DNA of 9,994 nucleotides. It comes from Ravibacter sp964559125. Lineage in GTDB: Bacteria > Bacteroidota > Bacteroidia > Cytophagales > Spirosomataceae. Below the pieces are notes generated by a model, which saw only the letters and a program-made list of their open reading frames with translations, had not been told where the DNA came from and ran no database searches. Position 1 is the stretch's first letter, and each line of letters opens with the position of its first letter. The stretch lies in assembly GCA_964559125.1 (NCBI GenBank), contig CAZLGW010000081.1:1-9994 (forward strand). The letters run 5' to 3'. Made by a program: the position numbers and the translations under genes. This document shows, in pieces, positions 1-7,484 of this stretch.

Positions 1-47
1 CCACATAGGTACATAGGAAAGTCTCTGTATCCTATGTGCCTATGTGG
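1..47. repeat. Long inverted repeat, possible terminator of the DUF2723 gene
   Basis: The left arm (1-18, CCACATAGGTACATAGGA) pairs with the right arm (30-47) across an 11-nt loop, with one mismatch in 18 positions. Each arm is a tandem pair of an 8-mer: CACATAGG then TACATAGG on the left, CCTATGTG twice on the right. It begins 9 nt past the stop codon of the minus-strand DUF2723 gene, where an intrinsic terminator would sit. The U-tract that would prove this for the minus strand would lie beyond the left edge and cannot be seen. It could equally be part of a dispersed repeat or a longer array. The structure is directly seen; the terminator role is inferred. Confidence 0.6.
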
Positions 48-56
48 TTAAAATAT

Positions 57-3023
57 TTAGCGCGGGAATTGTGCCATTCCGTAGTGCTTCTGGAGCAACT
101 GCTCATATTTCCGCGCTTCTTCCAATTTGTCTTCGTCCTGGTAGGAAGTCATGATAGACTGGAGAATGTAAAGATTGAGGTTGCTGTTCCGCCCCCCGTA
201 ATTCCCGGTTTCTTTGGCAAACGTAAGATTTTCATCGGCCCGTTTCGACATGGTTTCGGCAATATCGGAAGCGATTTTGTCTTCTCCCAGTTCCAGGGCA
301 GGACCTATGAAATTGACCGAGATCTGGTCGTAGGGTATGCTCTTGTCAGGCATGGTTTCAAGCGACCGCTTCAAAGCTGCCCGGGCTTCCTCTTTCTTTC
401 CGTCGGTAAGCAACTGGTTGATAAGACGGAGGAATGAGATTCTTGCAGACAAAACGGGAGATCCGAGGTAGGTGTTGTCGTAATAGGTCTTCGGGTTATC
501 CAGCTCCCGCCATACCATATGGTTCATCATACGGTCGTACATGATATCCTGGTTGACGTAGCCGTCAGACGCCCCCTCCACCTTGACCGGCAGCAGGCGG
601 TAGGCATACCCTTCGAGCTGCATGTACTCTTTCAGGTTAAGATAGCTGCTGTTGCCCAGTGTAGATGAAAAATAGATGGGTCTTTCCCAGTCATTGGTGG
701 CGATGATATCGAGCATGATCAGGTCCGATTTATAAAGATCGCGGCTGCCGATCGACCAGCTGAGGGAATCTCTCAATAGCGGCAGCATATCTTCCCTGAC
801 GATATTTTTGCTTTTAACACTTTCAACATCGACAGGTAAGAATAATACGGAAGACGGAAGGATAGAGGTCATGTCACCCGAAGTAAGCGGCACCTGTATG
901 GCGCGGTTTTCCTGTTTGACCAGGCTGATGTATTCCTTCAGGTTAATTCCCGATTTGACGTTGGGCACCTCGTAGAAAGGTACTACGTCGTTGCGGCCGT
1001 ACATGTAATTCTTCTTGTCGAGGGAAATAGGCAGCGCTTCCGACTCGTAGGTTTTGCGCTTCATCTGGTCGATATACCAGTCGGTTCCGAGCAGGCTGAG
1101 GTTACACACCCTTACATCGGTTCTGAAGCCTTCCACCTCCTGTACATACCACAGCGGGAAAGTATCGTTGTCGCCGCCGGTAAACAGGATCGCATTCGGG
1201 GCGCAGGTATTCAGCATATTTTTGGCAAAATCGACCGAATGGTAGCGATGGCTCCTGTCGTGGTTATCCCAGCCCTTGGCAACCATGATCACCGGTACCA
1301 CCAGTCCTACGGCAGTGGCCACCAGGGCGCGCGTGGTGTCGTTGGTAAGCATTTTACGGATACCGTCGGCTATAAACATCACTCCGAGGCCTATCCACAT
1401 GGTAAAAATATAGAACGACCCGACGTATATATAATCCCTTTCCCTGGGTTCTTCCGGCGGGGAGTTGAGGTAGATAACCAAAGCTACCCCCGTTAAAATG
1501 AAAAGTAGCGCAAGAATAAGCAGGTCATTTTTTCTGCGGAAATAATGGAATACGATCCCCAGTAAACCCAGGATAAAAGGCAGCATGAAGAAATTGTCAT
1601 GGGCCTTGTTGTTGGCAATGGTCGACGGGTATTCTTTGGCTGCATCCCATGGTAAAAGGGTACCGGCGCCCTCATCATCGCTTTCACGTCCTACGAAATT
1701 CCATAAAAAATACCGCCAGTACATGTGCCCGATCTGGTAGGAAAGCATAAAGCTGATATTATTGGCCAGGTTCGGACGCTGTCCTTCACTCAGGTTCTGC
1801 ATCTGCTGGTACAGTTGCACATGGCGCTGCTGGGTGGAGTACATCCTGGGGAGGAGTATGCTCGATCCTGCAGGATATTCGTATTCAGGTCTGTAATCGT
1901 AGATCTTGTATTTCCCGTTTTCCTTGATATACATAGGTGCTCCCCGCTTCTGAGAGACAGGCCTGTCTACGAAGGTAGGGCCGAAGAGAAGCGGCCTGCT
2001 GCCGTATTGCTCGCGTTTAAGGTATGAAACAAAGCTCAGGACATCGTTAGGATTGTTTTCGTTAATCGGGGGATTGAACTCTGATCTTACCAGTACCAGT
2101 ATATAAGACATATAGCCCACCAGCACAAAGACAAGCGACAGCAATCCGACGTTGAGCGCTTCCTTACTATGTTTCTCGCTGTAGCGGATCGCATATACAA
2201 GCAAGCCGAGAAAGAGTATCACAAAAATGATAGTACCCGATGTATAGGGAAGCCCGAAGGTGTTTACGAAGAAAATTTCGAACTGCCCTGCAAGTGAGGG
2301 AAGCCCCGGGATGATCCCTGAGTTGATAATGCCCAGCACTACCAGGCCGGCAAGGAAAGCGGAAGCGATTCCCCAGAAAGTGTGCTTCTGGTATCTTTTG
2401 AAATAAAAGATCAATGCCAGCGCAGGTATTGTGACCAGGTTAAGCAGGTGAACCCCGATAGAAAGTCCTACCAGGTAGGCGATAAACAGAAGCCACCTGT
2501 TGGCAGCGGCACGGTCATCGATCCGTTCCCATTTAAAGGCCGCCCAGATAACGATTGCAGTAAAAAAGGAAGACAAGCCGTATACTTCAGCCTCCACAGC
2601 CGAGAACCAGAACGAATCAGACCAGCTGTAGGCAAGTGCACCGACCGCTCCCGCTCCGAGAATCAGGTAAGTTTCAGCGGTAGAAAGCGCGTCGTCGGCT
2701 TTTCCGATTATTTTACGGGCGAGCATCGTAATGGTCCAGAAGAGGAACAGTATGGTAAATGCGCTGCTTACTACCGACAGGATATTTACCCAAAATGCAG
2801 CTTTCTCTACATCTCCAAAAGAAAACATTGAAAAAAGCCGGCCCAGCAGAAGAAAGAACGGCGCTCCCGGAGGGTGCGGTACCTGAAGTTTAAATGCGCA
2901 GGCTATAAATTCGCCGCAATCCCAAAAGCTGGCTGTCCTCTCTACGGTAAACAAATAGGTAATCAGCGCAATGCCGAAGATTATCCAGCCTGTGAGATTG
3001 TTGTAACGATTAAATCGGTTCAT
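57..3023 (-). CDS. DUF2723 family membrane protein, probable GT-C-like glycosyltransferase
   Basis: A 988-residue polytopic membrane protein starting at ATG 3023. The N-terminal part has a membrane segment at about 11-28 and then the family's hallmark loop, SFWDCGEF (32-39) and HPPGAP (50-55), followed by many hydrophobic helices up to about residue 315. A second cluster of helices lies at about 478-580 and flanks PPEEPRERDYIYVGSFY (522-538), a block I recognise from Bacteroidota members. The rest is soluble-looking and begins with GGDNDTFPLWYVQEVEGFR (616-634). The last 110 or so residues are helical and TPR-like (KKEEARAALKRSLE). The family includes human TMEM260, a protein O-mannosyltransferase, so transfer of a sugar from a lipid-linked donor to proteins outside the inner membrane is plausible. 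The donor and acceptor here are unknown. The gene is monocistronic as far as the window shows, with its own promoter in the divergent spacer before gdhA. No Shine-Dalgarno sequence is visible; the leader is A-rich. Family assignment is secure, function inferred. Confidence 0.93.
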   Translation of the reverse strand: MNRFNRYNNLTGWIIFGIALITYLFTVERTASFWDCGEFIACAFKLQVPHPPGAPFFLLLGRLFSMFSFGDVEKAAFWVNILSVVSSAFTILFLFWTITMLARKIIGKADDALSTAETYLILGAGAVGALAYSWSDSFWFSAVEAEVYGLSSFFTAIVIWAAFKWERIDDRAAANRWLLFIAYLVGLSIGVHLLNLVTIPALALIFYFKRYQKHTFWGIASAFLAGLVVLGIINSGIIPGLPSLAGQFEIFFVNTFGLPYTSGTIIFVILFLGLLVYAIRYSEKHSKEALNVGLLSLVFVLVGYMSYILVLVRSEFNPPINENNPNDVLSFVSYLKREQYGSRPLLFGPTFVDRPVSQKRGAPMYIKENGKYKIYDYRPEYEYPAGSSILLPRMYSTQQRHVQLYQQMQNLSEGQRPNLANNISFMLSYQIGHMYWRYFLWNFVGRESDDEGAGTLLPWDAAKEYPSTIANNKAHDNFFMLPFILGLLGIVFHYFRRKNDLLILALLFILTGVALVIYLNSPPEEPRERDYIYVGSFYIFTMWIGLGVMFIADGIRKMLTNDTTRALVATAVGLVVPVIMVAKGWDNHDRSHRYHSVDFAKNMLNTCAPNAILFTGGDNDTFPLWYVQEVEGFRTDVRVCNLSLLGTDWYIDQMKRKTYESEALPISLDKKNYMYGRNDVVPFYEVPNVKSGINLKEYISLVKQENRAIQVPLTSGDMTSILPSSVLFLPVDVESVKSKNIVREDMLPLLRDSLSWSIGSRDLYKSDLIMLDIIATNDWERPIYFSSTLGNSSYLNLKEYMQLEGYAYRLLPVKVEGASDGYVNQDIMYDRMMNHMVWRELDNPKTYYDNTYLGSPVLSARISFLRLINQLLTDGKKEEARAALKRSLETMPDKSIPYDQISVNFIGPALELGEDKIASDIAETMSKRADENLTFAKETGNYGGRNSNLNLYILQSIMTSYQDEDKLEEARKYEQLLQKHYGMAQFPR

Positions 3024-3072
3024 GAAAAACTGTTAACTGTTGATTTTTGTGGCACTTTTCCGGAAACACAGC

Positions 3073-3101
3073 CAAAATTAGTAAAATAAGGGTAAACGCA
3101 A
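3073..3101 (-). promoter_or_regulatory. Bacteroidota-type promoter for the DUF2723 gene
   Basis: On the minus strand TTG (3101-3099) is followed after 18 nt by TAATTTTG (3080-3073), an exact match to the Bacteroidota -7 box TAnnTTTG at about the usual spacing from a -33 TTG. Transcription would begin near 3066, leaving a leader of about 45 nt. A small perfect hairpin (GCAAG 3098-3102, loop 3103-3107, CTTGC 3108-3112) overlaps the -33 element and could be an operator. Only the sequence match is seen; activity is inferred. Confidence 0.55.
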
Positions 3102-3328
3102 GGTTTGCTTGCTCTTAATTAATGTTAAACCCCCGGATAGGCAAAGACGAGGTTAAGGGAGCACCCTGTATGAACGGAAGTGAGCATCGGGAGCGGGATG
3201 TCCGATACCCGGAATCCGGCAGTCAGAAACTGTTATATGACTAAACTAATTATATTTTGTAACGACCAAAGAATTCAGTCGAAAGTTTGTTTAATCAATA
3301 GTTTCGCATTTATTTCGAGCGTTCATTT

Positions 3329-3336
3329 TAGTTTTG
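3329..3336 (+). promoter_or_regulatory. Candidate -7 box for gdhA
   Basis: TAGTTTTG matches the Bacteroidota -7 consensus TAnnTTTG at every defined position. I find no good -33 TTG at the expected distance, only TTTC further upstream. Transcription from here would start near 3342, about 48 nt before the proposed TTG start of gdhA and about 69 nt before the in-frame ATG. A second, imperfect box (TATATTTT at 3251-3258) lies further upstream and would give a longer leader. Confidence 0.4.
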
Positions 3337-3389
3337 ACAAACTGAAATGCTGTCAGTATTCCAATTTTCATTTTATCAATTTAACGCCC

Positions 3390-4727
3390 TTGAATTCTGT
3401 AGATACATTTATGAACTGGGTTGAAAAAGACAACCCCGGAGAGTTAGAATTTCACCAAGCTGTCAGAGAAGTCGCCGAGACTATTATTCCGTTTATCGAG
3501 GACATACCCAGGTATAAGAATGCCAACCTGCTGCAGCGCCTGGTTGAGCCGGAGCGCATCGTTATTTTCCGTGTCCCCTGGGTCGACGACAAAGGAGAGA
3601 TCAGGGTAAACCGCGGATACCGCGTCCAGATGAACAGTGCCATAGGCCCTTATAAAGGCGGGTTGCGGTTTCATCCTTCTGTGAACCTGGGCACGCTGAA
3701 GTTCCTTGCATTTGAGCAGGTTTTCAAGAACAGCCTTACCCAGCTTCCGATGGGAGGGGGTAAGGGAGGGTCCAATTTTGATCCCAAAGGAAAGTCAGAC
3801 GGGGAAGTGATGCGCTTCTGTCAGAGCTTTATGACCGAATTATCGCGCCATATCAGTCACGATGCCGATGTGCCGGCCGGTGATATAGGAGTAGGGGCGA
3901 GGGAGATCGGCTTCATGTTCGGACAATATAAAAGGCTTAAAAACGAGTATACCGGCGTATTGACCGGTAAGGGTTTTGAGTGGGGAGGCAGCCTGATCCG
4001 CCCTGAAGCTACGGGTTATGGTGTGGTGTACTTTGTCGACAGGATGCTGGCAGAAAGGCATGACTCGCTGAAAGGTAAGAAAGTAGTGATTTCAGGGTCG
4101 GGGAATGTAGCGCAGTACACTGTAGAAAAGTGTATCGAATTGGGAGCGAAGGTGTTGACTGTTTCGGACTCTTCCGGCTACGTATATGATGAAAACGGTA
4201 TCGATGCCGAGCGCCTCGCTTACATACTGGAGCTTAAGAACGTAAAGAGAGAGCGGATAAAAGTATATGCCGACCGTTTCGGATGCGAATATATAGAGGG
4301 GAAGAAGCCGTGGGAGGTACCCTGCGACGTTGCTTTTGCCAATGCTACCCAAAACGAGCTCGATGCGGATGATGCCCGGAAGCTGATCTCGAACGGTTGC
4401 TTTTGCGTTGCTGAAGGTGCCAATATGCCGACTACCCCGGAAGCGATCGAACTATTTAAACACCATGATGTATTGTTTGCGCCGGGTAAAGCTTCAAATG
4501 CAGGAGGCGTGGCAGTATCAGGTCTTGAGATGTCCCAGAATTCACTTCGTCTTTCCTGGACCAGGGAAGAAGTCGATCAGAGACTGTACAAGATCATGGA
4601 GAACATTCATACGATATGCAAGCGCTATGGCCATGTCGCCGATGGCAGATTAGACTATGTAAAGGGCGCAAATATCGGGGGATTCGTAAGAGTGGCGGAA
4701 GCTATGCTTGCACAGGGTGTAGTGTAG
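3390..4727 (+). CDS. gdhA: Glutamate dehydrogenase, GdhA type (NADP-dependent likely)
   Basis: Catalyses reductive amination of 2-oxoglutarate with ammonium to give L-glutamate in the cytoplasm. From the proposed start it has 445 residues, close to E. coli GdhA (447), and aligns along its full length. Visible motifs are KGGLRFHPSVN (89-99), the glycine-rich catalytic loop MGGGKGG with Lys125 (121-127), PAGDIGVG with the catalytic Asp165 (162-169), the dinucleotide fold GSGNVA (236-241), ATQNELD (319-325) and AEGANMPTT (341-349). Start choice: the next in-frame ATG is at 3411, but homology to E. coli (SLESFLNHVQKRDP against SVDTFMNWVEKDNP) begins upstream of it, and TTG at 3390 restores the normal N-terminus. 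A GTG at 3180 would add 70 unrelated residues. NADP preference is inferred from overall similarity to the E. coli-type enzyme. The gene stands alone on the plus strand and runs convergently into the tetR gene with 2 bp between stop codons. Confidence 0.96.
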   Translation: MNSVDTFMNWVEKDNPGELEFHQAVREVAETIIPFIEDIPRYKNANLLQRLVEPERIVIFRVPWVDDKGEIRVNRGYRVQMNSAIGPYKGGLRFHPSVNLGTLKFLAFEQVFKNSLTQLPMGGGKGGSNFDPKGKSDGEVMRFCQSFMTELSRHISHDADVPAGDIGVGAREIGFMFGQYKRLKNEYTGVLTGKGFEWGGSLIRPEATGYGVVYFVDRMLAERHDSLKGKKVVISGSGNVAQYTVEKCIELGAKVLTVSDSSGYVYDENGIDAERLAYILELKNVKRERIKVYADRFGCEYIEGKKPWEVPCDVAFANATQNELDADDARKLISNGCFCVAEGANMPTTPEAIELFKHHDVLFAPGKASNAGGVAVSGLEMSQNSLRLSWTREEVDQRLYKIMENIHTICKRYGHVADGRLDYVKGANIGGFVRVAEAMLAQGVV

Positions 4728-4729
4728 GG

Positions 4730-5323
4730 CTACAATATGCTGCGAAGGTAGCGCCTCACATTCTCCATATAAAGCGTTTCATCAAAGCCGTTGCTCTCAC
4801 CGGGAGCAACGGTCATTTTTATGATGATAAACCCATAGGTGACTACCAGCCATTCGCGGTAGGTCTTATTGACCGATTCTGCAAATCTCGGCTTAAAACC
4901 GGCAATCATCTCCCATACAGGATTGCTATGGGGGGCCAGCTCCTGCTGATAGAGGGTTTTAGAAGGAGAGGAAGCATCGCCGATACTGAACATCACCCGG
5001 AAAACCTCCGGGTGCTCCTGAGCGTAGTTCCAGATAGCTGACGCTACTTCACTCAGCTGCTTTTCGGGGTTGCGGTAGAGTTCCTGTATATCCCTGAACC
5101 GGCTTCTCAACTGTTCGAATCCTTCAGAACGGATAGTATCGAGGAGCTTTTCCTTATTTTCAAAATACTCGTAAAGTACAGGCGGGGTATACTCGATCAG
5201 GTCGGCGATTTTACGGACCGTAACCGCCTGCCAGCCTTCGTCCCGGGCAATAGCACAGGCTGTTTTCAGGATGCTGCCGCGAAGCTGCTGACGATGCCTT
5301 TCCTTTCTTGCAGATGTCCCCAT
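4730..5323 (-). CDS. TetR/AcrR family transcriptional regulator
   Basis: A 197-residue one-component regulator that starts at ATG 5323. The N-terminal DNA-binding domain (about 12-62) has the usual TetR layout, with the recognition region VTVRKIADLIEYTPPVLYEYF at about 34-54, where TPPVLYEYF replaces the common SxGTLYYYF. The C-terminal ligand and dimer domain (about 70-197) contains HPEVFRVMFSIGD, which recalls the WHG-type C-terminal domain of some TetR proteins. The ligand cannot be read from sequence. It is the third gene downstream of pyrE and the PPK1-like gene, 46 nt past the latter's stop with no obvious terminator or -7 box between, so co-transcription is likely. No efflux pump or other usual TetR target lies next to it here. 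Family call secure, target unknown. Confidence 0.92.
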   Translation of the reverse strand: MGTSARKERHRQQLRGSILKTACAIARDEGWQAVTVRKIADLIEYTPPVLYEYFENKEKLLDTIRSEGFEQLRSRFRDIQELYRNPEKQLSEVASAIWNYAQEHPEVFRVMFSIGDASSPSKTLYQQELAPHSNPVWEMIAGFKPRFAESVNKTYREWLVVTYGFIIIKMTVAPGESNGFDETLYMENVRRYLRSIL

Positions 5324-5369
5324 AGACGGTACTGCTTTGAGATCCTCGAATTAGATGCGGTAGGTCGTC

Positions 5370-7481
5370 TTATTTTACATGTACTACCGGTTTCTGTTCC
5401 TGTCTTTCAACCAGGCGGTAATTGACCTCCTGGGCTCGTATCCTGTTAGTTGAATGCTGGCCGGCAACAGAAATATTATTCTGGTAAACATCAAGCCTGA
5501 CGGCCTTCTGGTTGTCGTTCAGGTAGTTGCCGATCACCTGCTTCAGCATCTTTTTAAACCTGGGGTCGGTGATAGGGAAAGCGACGTCGATCCGGCGATG
5601 GAAATTCCGGTGTGTCCAGTCGCCTGATGAAAGCAGGATATCCTCCTGTCCGTCGTTCAGGAAATAGAATATCCTCGAATTTTCATGGAACCTGTCTACT
5701 ACCCTCAGCGCAGTGATATTCTCGCTGATCGTGGGAAGATCGGGAATGAGGCACAGGCAGTTGGTCACCACCAGCGTGACCGAAACACCGACCCGGGCGG
5801 CATGGTAGAGCTTGTCGATGATCTGCTTGTCCTGCAACTGGTTGATCTTGACGACGATGGCGGCCTTTCTTCCCATCTTGCTGTGCTGGATCTCCCGGTC
5901 GATCATTTCGATCAACTTCCTGTACATATTGAACTGGCTGACCTGGAGCGTATTGAACGGCAGGTATTTGAATTTTTTGGCCTCCTGACCAGTAGCCAGG
6001 TATGCAAACAGGAGCTCAAGCTCGTTGCAGATCTCAGAATGGGTCGTCAGCAGGATATGGTCAACCGATTCGTTGGCGGTGAGGCGGTAAAATCCTCCTG
6101 TACCGAGGTATGCATATCTTTCCCAGCCTTTTTTGACCTTTCTTTTGATCAATGCAACTTTAGCATGCACTTTGAGGCCGGGTGTGCTGAACATCACCTT
6201 GATACCAGCATCTTTCATTTTTTTTGCCCACAAGGGACTTTCCTGGTCGCTCAGCTTGGGGTTAAGCTCTACAAAAGCGAGCACCTTTTTGCCGTTGCGG
6301 GCGGCGCTTATCAGCGAGTTGACCAGGAATGACTGTCCGCTTATTTTATAAAGAGAGACATGGATCTCCCTGACATGCGGGTCGACGGCCGCATCGTTGA
6401 AAAACTTAAGAATAGGCCAGTGCGAATGGTAGGGCAGATGCAGCAGTTGATCGCCCGCCTGCAGGGATTCGAAAATACTTTCAGATTGCTCAACAGAAAG
6501 GAACTGTCTCAGTACCGGATATTCCAGCTTCCGGCTTACACGTGGAAAGTTGGTAAGATCACAATAATTAAGGTAATGCCCCTTCTCTGTCCATTCTTCG
6601 ATGGATATATCGTAGCGCTCAGACAGGAACTGTTTTATCGGTTCAGGCATACCTTTTTCATAAAAGACATGCTGGGGAACGATAAAGCCTTGTTTTTCGA
6701 GTTGGCGCGCTACCCTCGACGCGTATACCTGGGGCAACTCATCTTCCAGTTCCGGCGACGAAGGGCGCTCTGAGCTGATACAGTAGCTGTCATGAACCCT
6801 GGAACCGGGGAAAACCAGGTCGAGGTTATAACGGATGATATCTTCGAGAAATGCGACCTGTTTTACCCCGTTCAGCTCGGGAAGCTCAACAAACCTGCCT
6901 GTATTTTTGACCGGGATATTTAAACATGCATACTGGAAGTCATCCGCTTCTCCGGCAGCCGGCTCCTGCGAAAGATCCTTGTAAAGCCGGACGACAAGAT
7001 GAAAAACAGCGCTTTCGGACGGCATATTCTTGAACGATTTCCTCCCGCTGAAAAACACAGGCTGCAGATACCTGAAGATCTCCTGTATGAAGTAATTCCT
7101 GAGAAATTCCTGGTGTGCGGGAGCAAAAGGTTCTTTAAAATAGAGCGCAACTCCTCCTTCCCTCAGAGCGGGAAGCACTTCGCCGGTCAGGATGTTGGTG
7201 AATTCATCGAGCTGGTTGGACAGCGTTTCACTGATATGGCCGAGTAATACCTCCGGGAAAAGATTGAGTTTTTCCAGGGTGTCCCTGCTTGCAAATGTCA
7301 TAGCACGCAGCAGGGGTATTTTTTCCTTAGTAAAGTCGTCTCTTTCCTTGGCAAAGCGCCCTAAAAAGCGCAGGCGTTCCACTACCGGTACATTCTCGTC
7401 CTTAGCCTCCATCAGGAGCCTGTAGGTGTAAGATAACCAGCTCAGGCTATTATCGAAATATGGGTGAGATACATCCAGCAT
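5370..7481 (-). CDS. PPK1-family protein with substituted active site (polyphosphate kinase-like)
   Basis: A 703-residue intact protein of polyphosphate kinase 1 length and domain order: N domain (about 8-110, FDNSLSWLSY), head domain (about 115-320), then two phospholipase D-like C domains (about 321-505 and 506-675). PPK1 normally makes polyphosphate from ATP through a phosphohistidine. Against E. coli PPK1 the autophosphorylated His435 is kept as His439 in GLKVHAK, and Asp470 is kept as Asp474. Other positions differ: Asn45 is Glu46, Arg375 is Lys379, Arg405 is Lys409, His454 is Tyr458, Tyr468 is Ser472, Arg564 is Thr573 and His592 is Asn601 (with a His at 599). The numbering offset is constant across the C1 motifs (+4) and across the C2 motifs (+9), so the alignment there is ungapped. 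I therefore call the family but not the activity: it may be a pseudoenzyme, or act on another substrate. It starts at ATG 7481, 3 nt after the pyrE stop, and is very probably translated from the pyrE transcript. Confidence 0.9.
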   Translation of the reverse strand: MLDVSHPYFDNSLSWLSYTYRLLMEAKDENVPVVERLRFLGRFAKERDDFTKEKIPLLRAMTFASRDTLEKLNLFPEVLLGHISETLSNQLDEFTNILTGEVLPALREGGVALYFKEPFAPAHQEFLRNYFIQEIFRYLQPVFFSGRKSFKNMPSESAVFHLVVRLYKDLSQEPAAGEADDFQYACLNIPVKNTGRFVELPELNGVKQVAFLEDIIRYNLDLVFPGSRVHDSYCISSERPSSPELEDELPQVYASRVARQLEKQGFIVPQHVFYEKGMPEPIKQFLSERYDISIEEWTEKGHYLNYCDLTNFPRVSRKLEYPVLRQFLSVEQSESIFESLQAGDQLLHLPYHSHWPILKFFNDAAVDPHVREIHVSLYKISGQSFLVNSLISAARNGKKVLAFVELNPKLSDQESPLWAKKMKDAGIKVMFSTPGLKVHAKVALIKRKVKKGWERYAYLGTGGFYRLTANESVDHILLTTHSEICNELELLFAYLATGQEAKKFKYLPFNTLQVSQFNMYRKLIEMIDREIQHSKMGRKAAIVVKINQLQDKQIIDKLYHAARVGVSVTLVVTNCLCLIPDLPTISENITALRVVDRFHENSRIFYFLNDGQEDILLSSGDWTHRNFHRRIDVAFPITDPRFKKMLKQVIGNYLNDNQKAVRLDVYQNNISVAGQHSTNRIRAQEVNYRLVERQEQKPVVHVK

Positions 7482-7484
7482 CGT

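Larger units (their letters stand above)
3024..3389. other. 366-bp divergent intergenic region, DUF2723 gene / gdhA
   Basis: This spacer holds a promoter for each flanking gene and, between two A/T-rich stretches, a G/C-rich island (about 3130-3230) that can fold in two competing ways. One hairpin pairs CGGGAT with ATaCCCG at about 3194-3212. The other pairs ATCGG with CCGAT around the same bases. The island also contains a 24-codon reading frame on the plus strand (3170-3244, stop included) with AAGGGAG 8 nt before its ATG. The gdhA frame stays open through this region back to a GTG at 3180, but those 70 codons do not look like glutamate dehydrogenase. I recognise no known RNA family here. 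Confidence 0.5.

Noticed and set aside
3180..3389. N-terminal extension of gdhA from a GTG at 3180
   Set aside because: These 70 codons match no part of glutamate dehydrogenase, are A/T-rich leader sequence at the 3' end, and contain the best -7 box. The family length is already met from 3390.
5324..5370. AGACG (5324-5328) and CGTCT (5366-5370) as an operator for tetR
   Set aside because: The arms are only 5 bp and 37 nt apart, so chance is a sufficient explanation.
5685..6332. 215-codon plus-strand frame opposite the PPK1-like gene
   Set aside because: It is antisense to strongly conserved PPK1 sequence, its protein shows no family features, and it has no promoter or partner gene. It is a shadow of the opposite strand.
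5370..7481. PPK1-like gene as a pseudogene
   Set aside because: The frame is uninterrupted over 703 codons, with the catalytic His and fold-defining motifs kept and a tight operon position, which argues for a maintained protein.
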